Assembly: GCA_947177935.1 (NCBI GenBank) | Contig: CAMWWG010000012.1 | Coordinates: 1 to 11,271, forward strand | DNA: 11,271 nt | From: an uncultured Ruminococcus sp. | GTDB taxonomy: Bacteria; Bacillota; Clostridia; Oscillospirales; Ruminococcaceae | Direction of reading: 5' to 3' | In this document: positions 1 to 5,493 of the stretch, piece by piece | How the letters are laid out: every line of letters begins with the position of its first letter | Position numbering within the stretch: position 1 is the stretch's first letter | Notes under the pieces: generated by a model | The model's input: the letters and a program-made list of their open reading frames with translations, nothing else | The model's database searches: none | What the model was told of the DNA's origin: nothing | Made by a program: the position numbers and the translations under genes

Positions 1-40
1 ACCTATATCTTACAAATTCTGAAAAATTTAAAAAAAACTC

Positions 41-69
41 TTGACAAAATGCAGGGTTTAGGCTATAAT
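41..69 (+). promoter_or_regulatory. sigma-A promoter of rpmH
   Basis: A perfect -35 hexamer TTGACA (41-46) and a perfect -10 hexamer TATAAT (64-69) are separated by 17 bp, the optimal spacing. The 40 bases upstream are A-rich and could act as an UP element. Transcription should start near 76, giving a leader of about 50 nt before rpmH. This fits the strong promoter expected for a ribosomal protein gene next to the origin. Confidence 0.9.
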
Positions 70-127
70 AAGAGAGTATGAAAAATACAGCATTTTTATG
101 ATTTACGCATGAGAGGAGGCGTTTTGT

Positions 128-262
128 ATGAAAAGAACTTATCAGCCGAAGAAACTGCACAGAAAAAAGGAACACGGCTTCATGAAAAGAATGTCCGACA
201 GAAACGGCAGAAAGGTTTTAGCTCGCAGGAGAGCAAAGGGCAGAAAGAGACTTTCCCATTGA
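128..262 (+). CDS. rpmH: Large ribosomal subunit protein bL34
   Basis: This 44-residue protein begins [18 protein letters not shown], the classic L34 signature, and ends in the arginine/lysine-rich stretch typical of the family. The usual length is 44-46 residues. L34 is a small basic protein of the 50S subunit that contacts 23S rRNA. The ATG at 128 has a strong Shine-Dalgarno AGGAGG at 114-119, 8 nt upstream. An in-frame-looking ATG at 109 belongs to another frame and is not used. It lies 59 bp downstream of a consensus promoter and is followed 6 bp after its stop by a terminator. Its place immediately before rnpA is the conserved origin-proximal arrangement. Confidence 0.97.
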   Translation: MKRTYQPKKLHRKKEHGFMKRMSDRNGRKVLARRRAKGRKRLSH

Positions 263-268
263 CGAGTC

Positions 269-303
269 AGACCACAAATTCGCATTTGTGGTCTTTTTGT
301 TTT
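269..303 (+). terminator. Intrinsic terminator between rpmH and rnpA
   Basis: An 11-bp perfect stem (269-279 with 284-294), tetraloop TCGC at 280-283, is followed by a T-rich tract TTTTTGTTTT (294-303). It begins 6 bp after the rpmH stop and ends 24 bp before the rnpA ATG. It probably ends most rpmH transcripts and lets a fraction read through into rnpA, since no separate rnpA promoter is visible. The attenuator role is inference; the hairpin itself is clear. Confidence 0.88.
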
Positions 304-327
304 ACGAAAAGGCGGTTGGTGCAGGCG

Positions 328-681
328 ATGACTTACTTATATACAGAGGTTCTTAAAAATAACAGGGATTTTCAGAACTGTTATCAGAGAGGCAGACGGG
401 TGGTGTCACGGAATGTAATTGTCTATGCCCGGCAGAATCGTCTGCCTTGCAACCGTCTGGGGATCACAACAAGCAAGAAAGTCGGTAATGCGGTCTGTCG
501 GAGCAGAGCCAGGCGGATCATCCGGCAGGCATGGCGTGAAGTGGAGATGACAGCACCGGTGGGGCTGGATCTGGTGATTGTTGCCAAATCCAACATTACG
601 GAAATTGACTGTCAAGTGCTTTGCAGATGGATTTTCAGAACTGTTATCAGAGAGGCAGACGGGTGGTGTCACGGAATGTAA
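328..681 (+). CDS. rnpA: RNase P protein component, first copy (C-terminus replaced by frameshift)
   Basis: This is the protein subunit of RNase P, which helps the catalytic RNA bind precursor tRNA and trim its 5' leader. Residues 1-101 match the family: helix 1 LKNNRDFQNCYQRGR, the core strand NRLGITTSKKVGNAV, the RNR-type motif CRSRARRIIRQ (here Arg-Ser-Arg), and DLVIVAKSNITEIDCQVLCRW near the end. After W101 the reading frame runs into the second unit of a 263-bp tandem duplication and ends with 16 unrelated residues (IFRTVIREADGWCHGM). The native C-terminal helix end, about 26 residues, is therefore lost. ATG 328 was chosen because it just precedes helix 1; a purine-rich AGGCGG at 310-315 is 12 nt upstream, and GTG 319 is an alternative. 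Most of the fold is present, so partial activity is possible, or the interruption may be an assembly error. Confidence 0.75.
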   Translation: MTYLYTEVLKNNRDFQNCYQRGRRVVSRNVIVYARQNRLPCNRLGITTSKKVGNAVCRSRARRIIRQAWREVEMTAPVGLDLVIVAKSNITEIDCQVLCRWIFRTVIREADGWCHGM

Positions 682-895
682 TTGTCTATGCCCGGCAGAA
701 TCGTCTGCCTTGCAACCGTCTGGGGATCACAACAAGCAAGAAAGTCGGTAATGCGGTCTGTCGGAGCAGAGCCAGGCGGATCATCCGGCAGGCATGGCGT
801 GAAGTGGAGATGACAGCACCGGTGGGGCTGGATCTGGTGATTGTTGCCAAATCCAACATTACGGAAATTGACTGTCAAGTGCTTTGCAGATGGAT
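366..895 (+). repeat. Exact tandem duplication, 263-bp unit, inside rnpA
   Basis: Bases 366-632 and 629-895 appear identical over 267 positions, so the period is 263 bp and the copies share GGAT (629-632) at the junction. GGAT also occurs at both outer ends (366-369 and 892-895), which is what microhomology-mediated tandem duplication or a false assembly join would leave. Because 263 is not a multiple of three, the frame shifts by two bases and rnpA is split into two overlapping partial ORFs. Removing one unit would restore a normal 127-residue RnpA. Confidence 0.95.
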
Positions 896-974
896 GAGAA
901 AGTACGGCATTCCGGCATTGCATCAGATCTATGCGGGGATGTATCAGGAACCTGTCCGGCGGATCGGGAAATGA
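627..974 (+). CDS. rnpA: RNase P protein component, second copy (lacks the N-terminal 13 residues)
   Basis: This 115-residue frame starts at an ATG made by the duplication junction (ATG GAT TTT CAG). It carries RnpA from D14 of the ancestral numbering to the native C-terminus, ...RWMRKYGIPALHQIYAGM and a basic tail. It therefore contains the whole core, the Arg-Ser-Arg motif and the full last helix, but has lost the start of helix 1 (MTYLYTEVLKNNR). No Shine-Dalgarno sequence is visible before 627; TTG 621 is an alternative start two codons earlier. It overlaps the end of the first copy by 55 nt, so translation could be coupled. yidD starts 29 bp after its stop. If the duplication is an artefact, this frame and the first copy are a single gene. 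Confidence 0.72.
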   Translation: MDFQNCYQRGRRVVSRNVIVYARQNRLPCNRLGITTSKKVGNAVCRSRARRIIRQAWREVEMTAPVGLDLVIVAKSNITEIDCQVLCRWMRKYGIPALHQIYAGMYQEPVRRIGK

Positions 975-1003
975 TTTGAATCCGCATTGGAATTCAGGTT
1001 TTT

Positions 1004-1276
1004 ATGAAACAGATCCTGATTTTTGTCATCCGTTGCTATCAAAAATTAATTTCTCCCTTGTTTCCTCGCTGCTGCCGGTATTATCCCACGTGTTCCAATT
1101 ATGCGGCAACTGCCATTGCACGTTTTGGCGTCCTGAAAGGGCTTGCCCTCGCCGGAAAAAGGCTTCTCCGCTGTCATCCTTGGGCAAGGGGCGGTATAGA
1201 TGAGGTGCCGGAAGAATGTTCCTGGAAAAAAATTCTTTATCCGGCTTCCGGTTCAAAAAATAATCAAAATAAATAA
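1004..1276 (+). CDS. yidD: Membrane protein insertion efficiency factor YidD
   Basis: This 90-residue protein matches the YidD family: [12 protein letters not shown], then [20 protein letters not shown], then [21 protein letters not shown] followed by a VP motif. The conserved cysteines (C24, C30 and the one in LLRCHPW) are present. The N-terminal 20 residues are hydrophobic and probably amphipathic at the membrane face. YidD assists YidC-dependent membrane protein insertion, though its exact mechanism is not established. It sits between rnpA and yidC, its usual place. The ribosome binding site before ATG 1004 is weak (CAGG at 995-998). The C-terminal 15 or so residues after the VP motif are lysine/asparagine-rich and typical of a variable tail. 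Confidence 0.93.
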   Translation: MKQILIFVIRCYQKLISPLFPRCCRYYPTCSNYAATAIARFGVLKGLALAGKRLLRCHPWARGGIDEVPEECSWKKILYPASGSKNNQNK

Positions 1277-1368
1277 TTTAAATAAATTTAGCAGATTCTA
1301 TAATTAGATTAGATTAAGATTAGAATACCAGAATTAGAATATTAGAATGAAAGAATTGAGGTTTCACT
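1277..1368 (+). other. AT-rich spacer with ATTAGA-like repeats before yidC
   Basis: This 92-bp spacer is strongly AT-rich. Between 1303 and 1350 it carries repeated ATTAGA/ATTAGAAT words. A TATAAT occurs at 1299-1304 but has no good -35 partner at 16-18 bp, so a yidC promoter here is only a weak possibility. No terminator hairpin is seen, so rnpA, yidD and yidC are probably co-transcribed. Confidence 0.4.
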
Positions 1369-2634
1369 TTGAATTTTTTGATTAATTTGATTGCATCCCC
1401 TTTGGGATGGCTGATGAAGTGGATTTATCATCTTGTAAATAATTATGGTGTTGCAATTATTTTGTTCACGTTCATCACAAAACTGATTCTGTTCCCGGTT
1501 TCTTATAAACAGCAGAAAAGCGCCGCAAGAATGCAGTTGCTGAATCCCAAGCTCAAGAAATTGCAGGAACGCTATAAGGACAAGCCCGAAAAACTCCAGA
1601 TGGCACAGATGCAGCTCTATCAGGATGAGAATATTAATCCCTATTCTTCTTGTCTGACGGCGTTCATCCCGTTAATTCTGCTTTGGGGCGTGCTTGCGGT
1701 TGTCTATCAGCCAATGACACATATTCTGGATTATGACAAGGCGACCATTGAAGAGGCAAAATCTGTTATTATTTCAATTGATGAAGATCCTGAATCCGTG
1801 GAAAATGCCCTTGAAAAAAACAGTATGCGACAGGAATTAATCATCATGGAAAGATTGCTCCGGAATCCGGATGCGTTCCGTGCGGTGATCGAAGAAGGAG
1901 AATTCACATTCATTGATGTGAAAGATAATCATAACAAACTCCTGAAACAGGTGGAATCTATCAATTCCGGATTCGTGACGGAAGTGACGGATTTTGCGAA
2001 GACGTTCACGCTTGGCAGTGTGAATCTGAGTGAGACACCAAGCACGAAAATTTCTGAAAATTCCAGTTTCTTTCTGTTCCTGATCCCGATTTTTTCGGGA
2101 CTCCTCCAACTTGCATTTATGATTTATAATCAGTGGATGCAGAAAAAACGCAATCCGGACATGCCTAACATGGGGAGTATGAACCTGATGCTTTACGCAA
2201 TGCCGCTGTTCTCTGTCTGGCTTGCATTTACAGTTCCTGCCGGTGTGGGTTTTTACTGGATGTGTTCCTCGGCATTTTCCTTCCTTCAGAGTGTGATTCT
2301 CTTTGCGTGGTTCAATGAAGAACGTGTTGAAAAGATCGGTGAGGCAGAGCGGAAAAAGGCGAAAAATTCCAATCGCCGCCCGTCTATGATGCAGAAATTG
2401 ATGGAACAGCAGGAAGAATTCATGCGGCAACAGCAGGACGCTGGAAACGTTTCGGGGATGCCTGCTAATCGGATTCGTTATGCGGACAGTTTGCAGGAAG
2501 AAATGAAATTATCTCGTTCTGAAATGAAAGAATATAATACAGCCGTAATCCGGGAGGCTCGCAAACGAATGGCGGAGAAATACGGCGACGGAACGCCGCA
2601 GGAGACAAATTCTAAAAATCAGAAAAATAAATAA
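1369..2634 (+). CDS. yidC: Membrane protein insertase YidC/Oxa1/SpoIIIJ family
   Basis: This 421-residue polytopic protein inserts and folds membrane proteins, alone or with SecYEG. Five hydrophobic segments are visible near residues 27-45, 95-113, 233-253, 272-289 and 293-315. The first carries ITKLILFPVSYKQQKS, where K38 sits at the place of the groove arginine of SpoIIIJ-type proteins. Residues 48-90 form the cytoplasmic hairpin (KLKKLQERYKDKPEKLQMAQ). An unusually long extracytoplasmic region of about 110 residues lies between segments 2 and 3. A charged cytoplasmic tail (about 318-421) may contact the ribosome. There is no lipobox. The TTG start at 1369 is supported by TTGAGG at 1356-1361, 7 nt upstream, and by the family N-terminus. 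The usual short Gram-positive form is about 260 residues; this is the longer clostridial type. jag follows 38 bp downstream. Confidence 0.95.
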   Translation: MNFLINLIASPLGWLMKWIYHLVNNYGVAIILFTFITKLILFPVSYKQQKSAARMQLLNPKLKKLQERYKDKPEKLQMAQMQLYQDENINPYSSCLTAFIPLILLWGVLAVVYQPMTHILDYDKATIEEAKSVIISIDEDPESVENALEKNSMRQELIIMERLLRNPDAFRAVIEEGEFTFIDVKDNHNKLLKQVESINSGFVTEVTDFAKTFTLGSVNLSETPSTKISENSSFFLFLIPIFSGLLQLAFMIYNQWMQKKRNPDMPNMGSMNLMLYAMPLFSVWLAFTVPAGVGFYWMCSSAFSFLQSVILFAWFNEERVEKIGEAERKKAKNSNRRPSMMQKLMEQQEEFMRQQQDAGNVSGMPANRIRYADSLQEEMKLSRSEMKEYNTAVIREARKRMAEKYGDGTPQETNSKNQKNK

Positions 2635-2672
2635 TTGAAAAACAAAGCCAACAGGAGGCGTAATTAATACAT

Positions 2673-3938
2673 ATGACACAAATTTTTACAGCGAAGACAG
2701 TCCAGGACGCAAAAGCATTAGCGGCACGGACATTTGGTACAGAAGAAGACAAAATCCGTTTTGAGATTCTGGAAGAACCGAAAAGGGGGCTGCTCGGCAT
2801 TTTCAAAGGCGGTGAAGCGAAAGTAAAGGCTACTTATATAGAAATTTCTGTGCAGGAAGAAATTCCGGCAGAGATTCCGGAAACAATTCTGAAAGAAGAA
2901 ACTGTGCTGGAAATTCCGGAAGAAGTTCCGGAAGAAATGATAGAAGAAATTGCAGAAGAAATCCCGGCAGAAGATCTTTCCACACCGGTGGAAGATTCTG
3001 TTGAAATTGTGACTGAAAATATAGAAAATTTGAATAGCATGGAAGAAATAGCGCAGACAATTCCTGAAACTGTGTCAGAAATTCCGGAAGAAGTTCCGGA
3101 AGAAATGATAGAAGAAATTCTGCCGGAAGAATCTCCGGAAGAAATTTCAGAAACAAATTCGGAAATTTCGGAAAATTCCGAAGAATCCGGCAGTATTCTG
3201 GAATTGATCTCTGGTGAGGCATCCGAAGAATCCCTCCAGAAAATTGAACGTGCCAAGAATTATCTCACAAGTGTCCTCTCTGCCATGAACATTCAGGCAA
3301 CACTCCATGTGAAAGCCGGTGCGGAAAGTGTTCTGATTAATATTGAAACCAAAAACAGCGGTGCTGTGATCGGTAAACACGGCGACACACTGGATGCGCT
3401 TCAGTATCTCACATTTATGTCTGCTAACCAGGGCGCAAAAGAATATTACAGAATTATTCTGGATACGGCGGATTATCGGGAACGCCGCCGGAAGACGCTT
3501 GAGGAGCTCGCCGCTAAGATTGCTGCGAATGTACTCCGGACAGATCGCCCCCGGACGCTCGAACCGATGAATCCCTATGAACGGCGGATTATCCATTCCG
3601 TCATTGCTGACACGGCTGGTGTGATCTCCCGGAGCGTCGGCGAAGAACCTTATCGGAAAATTATGATCCTTCCGGAAAATCATTCTGAACGTTCCGGACG
3701 ACGGAATGCTTCTGATCGGCATAACCGCCATGGACATCATAGAAATTCCCGGCAGATTCCGGCACGTTCTTCCGGTTCGGGATATCGCTCCCGTTCCCGT
3801 TCTGACCGCAGGGAAGAAATGCCGTCCTCCAGAATTTCCATGGATTCCATGAAGACAGATTTTGAAAAAGGTTATCGCAGACCAAGACCGGAGGATGAAC
3901 TCAACACCGGACTTTACGGCAAATTAAATTTTGATTAA
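2673..3938 (+). CDS. jag: RNA-binding protein Jag/EloR (KhpB) with a long acidic linker
   Basis: Domain order is: Jag-N (1-55, with EEPKRGLLGIFKGGEAKVKA), a glutamate/proline/isoleucine-rich linker (about 56-190), a KH domain (about 195-265, with the GxxG loop IGKHGDT), and an R3H domain (about 268-333, with R304-x3-H308 in NPYERRIIHSVI). A basic, serine/arginine/histidine-rich tail follows (about 337-421). Jag/EloR/KhpB proteins bind RNA with KhpA and affect cell elongation in streptococci; the yidC-jag pairing is conserved. B. subtilis Jag is about 208 residues, so this 421-residue form is twice that size, all in the linker and tail, which look disordered. EIPEEVPEEMIEEI occurs twice in the linker. 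AGGAGG at 2653-2658 lies 14 nt before ATG 2673, longer than optimal, but no better in-frame start exists because a stop sits at 2661. A terminator follows. Confidence 0.94.
   Translation: MTQIFTAKTVQDAKALAARTFGTEEDKIRFEILEEPKRGLLGIFKGGEAKVKATYIEISVQEEIPAEIPETILKEETVLEIPEEVPEEMIEEIAEEIPAEDLSTPVEDSVEIVTENIENLNSMEEIAQTIPETVSEIPEEVPEEMIEEILPEESPEEISETNSEISENSEESGSILELISGEASEESLQKIERAKNYLTSVLSAMNIQATLHVKAGAESVLINIETKNSGAVIGKHGDTLDALQYLTFMSANQGAKEYYRIILDTADYRERRRKTLEELAAKIAANVLRTDRPRTLEPMNPYERRIIHSVIADTAGVISRSVGEEPYRKIMILPENHSERSGRRNASDRHNRHGHHRNSRQIPARSSGSGYRSRSRSDRREEMPSSRISMDSMKTDFEKGYRRPRPEDELNTGLYGKLNFD
2910..3119 (+). repeat. Two exact 42-bp repeats in the jag linker
   Basis: Bases 2910-2951 and 3078-3119 are identical, 168 bp apart (56 codons, in frame). 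Each encodes EIPEEVPEEMIEEI. Identity at the third codon positions too suggests recent copying or gene conversion, not just amino acid bias. The sequence between them is similar in composition (Glu, Ile, Pro) but is not an obvious repeat. Confidence 0.93.
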
Positions 3939-3948
3939 TTTTAATTTC

Positions 3949-3981
3949 AGGGCTGAATGTCTGTCATATTCAGCCCTTTTT
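3949..3981 (+). terminator. Intrinsic terminator after jag
   Basis: A GGGCTGAAT stem (3950-3958) pairs with ATTCAGCCC (3968-3976); the pairing extends to A3949-T3977 outside and to a G-T and a T-A pair inside, leaving a loop of about 5 nt. A run of five T follows (3977-3981). It starts 10 bp after the jag stop and ends the yidC-jag transcript, separating it from mnmE. Confidence 0.93.
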
Positions 3982-4004
3982 CAGGAAAATAGAAATATCA
4001 TATC

Positions 4005-4030
4005 ATAATTATATTTAATAATTATATTTA
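4005..4030 (+). repeat. 13-bp tandem repeat before mnmE
   Basis: ATAATTATATTTA occurs twice back to back (4005-4017 and 4018-4030), just upstream of the mnmE ribosome binding site GGAG (4037-4040). A TATAAT word at 4029-4034 is too close to the start codon to serve as a normal -10. A weak alternative promoter, TTTTCA (3978-3983) with TATCAT (4001-4006) at 17 bp, overlaps the T-tract of the preceding terminator. Confidence 0.7.
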
Positions 4031-4048
4031 TAATATGGAGAATATTGC

Positions 4049-5431
4049 ATGAATCATCAGACTGATACTATTGCTGCCATTGCCACGCCGTCCGGTACTG
4101 GCGGAATTGCTGTGATCCGGATTTCCGGGGCAGATGCCATCATAAGGGCGGAACAGATCTTTTCCCCCGTCCGTGGAAAATCCCCTTTACATATGGACGG
4201 CTATACTTGCAGTTACGGCTATATCCGGCAAGATGAAGAAATCCTTGACGACTGTGTATTGACCGTATTCCGTGCGCCTTATAGTTATACCGGCGAGGAC
4301 GTTGTGGAAATTTCCTGTCATGGCGGAAGATACCTGACACAAAAAATTCTCCGGACTGTTTTGTGCAGGACGGTTCGTCTGGCAGAGGCAGGAGAATTCA
4401 CGAAACGGGCATTTCTCAATGGCAAACTTTCTCTGACACAGGCGGAAGCCGTTGCGGATCTGATTTCCGCATCTGGTGAAAATGCTGTGAAATGCGCCCG
4501 GACACTCCGGGATGGTGCAACATTCCGTAAAATTTCGGAATTTTCTGCGAAATTACTCGAAATTTTGTCTTCTCTTGCTGTTTGGGCAGATTATCCGGAC
4601 GAGGATATTCCGGAAGTGAACGCTGAAACCCTGGAACAGGATCTGGAATCTCTGATGTTCCACATGGAACATTTATTAAAAAGCTATGATTATGGCAGAA
4701 TTCTCCGGGAGGGTCTGCATACAGTCATCATCGGTAAGCCGAATGCCGGAAAATCTACATTATTCAATGCGCTTGCCGGCTGTGAACGCAGTATCGTCAC
4801 AGAAATTGCAGGAACAACCCGTGATGTAATCGAAGAACAGATCAGAATCGGCGATGTCACGCTCCGGTTATCAGATACTGCGGGTGTGCATAAAACTTCC
4901 GACCGGATTGAACAGATTGGTGTGGAAAAAAGTCTTGCCAGTATCCGACAAGCAGATTTGATCCTTGCTGTGTTTGACCAGTCAACACCATTTTCTCCTG
5001 AAGATCAGACAATCCTGGAACAGCTCCCGATTGAAAAAACAATCCTGATCGGCAATAAGAATGACAAAGCGCCCTGTTGGAAATTCCTTCAGGTTCTACC
5101 CCCGAATTCCGCAGATCCGGCGGCTTGTATCAGTATTTCAGCCAGATCCGGACAATTCCCGGAATTGGAACAGGCGGTAGCAGCATTTGCATCCCGGAAA
5201 GCTGTCCCAGCGGAAGACGGTATGATTGCCAATGAACGCCAGAGAGATTGTCTCCAGCTTGCTGTGGATGCTGTTCACGAAGCGCTTGATGCACTCCAAA
5301 TGGGAATGGCTTATGACGCTGTCACAGTCAGTCTGGATGCGGCATCGGATGCTTTGTTACAACTGACGGGCGAACGTGTTACAGATAAAGTCGTTGACAC
5401 GGTCTTTGCAAGATTTTGCGTCGGCAAATAA
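4049..5431 (+). CDS. mnmE: tRNA uridine-5-carboxymethylaminomethyl synthesis GTPase MnmE
   Basis: MnmE works with MnmG to place a carboxymethylaminomethyl group (or related group) on C5 of the wobble uridine U34 of certain tRNAs. The 460-residue length is typical. The N-terminal tetrahydrofolate-binding domain starts DTIAAIATPSGTGGIAVIRISG. The helical domain carries EAGEFTKRAFLNGKLSLTQA. The embedded G domain shows the P-loop GKPNAGKST from residue 229, the switch AGTTRD from 254, DTAG from 276, NKND from 336 and SARSG near 366. The invariant C-terminal CxGK motif is C457-V-G-K460. ATG 4049 is supported by GGAG at 4037-4040, 8 nt upstream. mnmG follows 62 bp downstream. A parS-like sequence is embedded in the coding region near codon 203. 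Confidence 0.97.
   Translation: MNHQTDTIAAIATPSGTGGIAVIRISGADAIIRAEQIFSPVRGKSPLHMDGYTCSYGYIRQDEEILDDCVLTVFRAPYSYTGEDVVEISCHGGRYLTQKILRTVLCRTVRLAEAGEFTKRAFLNGKLSLTQAEAVADLISASGENAVKCARTLRDGATFRKISEFSAKLLEILSSLAVWADYPDEDIPEVNAETLEQDLESLMFHMEHLLKSYDYGRILREGLHTVIIGKPNAGKSTLFNALAGCERSIVTEIAGTTRDVIEEQIRIGDVTLRLSDTAGVHKTSDRIEQIGVEKSLASIRQADLILAVFDQSTPFSPEDQTILEQLPIEKTILIGNKNDKAPCWKFLQVLPPNSADPAACISISARSGQFPELEQAVAAFASRKAVPAEDGMIANERQRDCLQLAVDAVHEALDALQMGMAYDAVTVSLDAASDALLQLTGERVTDKVVDTVFARFCVGK
4656..4671. promoter_or_regulatory. parS-like site inside mnmE (one-base variant)
   Basis: TGTTCCACATGGAACA differs from the perfect parS palindromes of this window at one central base (CACATGG in place of CACGTGG). 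It encodes part of MFHMEH in mnmE. The same variant, within a 21-bp identical stretch, recurs after parB at 11250-11270. ParB normally requires a well-kept CACGTG core, so binding here may be weaker. Confidence 0.5.
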
Positions 5432-5441
5432 TAAATTTATT
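5430..5441. repeat. AT-only palindrome at the mnmE stop codon
   Basis: AATAAATTTATT is a perfect 12-bp palindrome overlapping the stop codon. It has no GC pairs, so it is unlikely to terminate transcription. The rest of the 62-bp mnmE-mnmG spacer is T-rich and shows no clear promoter; TTGATA at 5448-5453 has no good -10 partner. Confidence 0.5.
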
Positions 5442-5493
5442 TCTGGATTGATAAATAATAATTTTAATTTTTTAGTTTTTTAATTAGTGAGTG

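Noticed and set aside
1..40. Possible oriC or DnaA-box cluster at the left edge
   Set aside because: The stretch is AT-rich but has no TTATCCACA-like box; it is better seen as upstream promoter sequence.
1837..2430. 197-codon minus-strand frame inside yidC
   Set aside because: Antisense shadow of yidC with no family similarity or start signals.
2910..3119. Linker repeats as a CRISPR-like array
   Set aside because: There are only two copies, in frame and coding within jag.
2830..3256. Leucine/proline- and serine-rich minus-strand frames opposite the jag linker
   Set aside because: Their repetitive composition is simply the complement of the GAA/CCG-rich linker codons.
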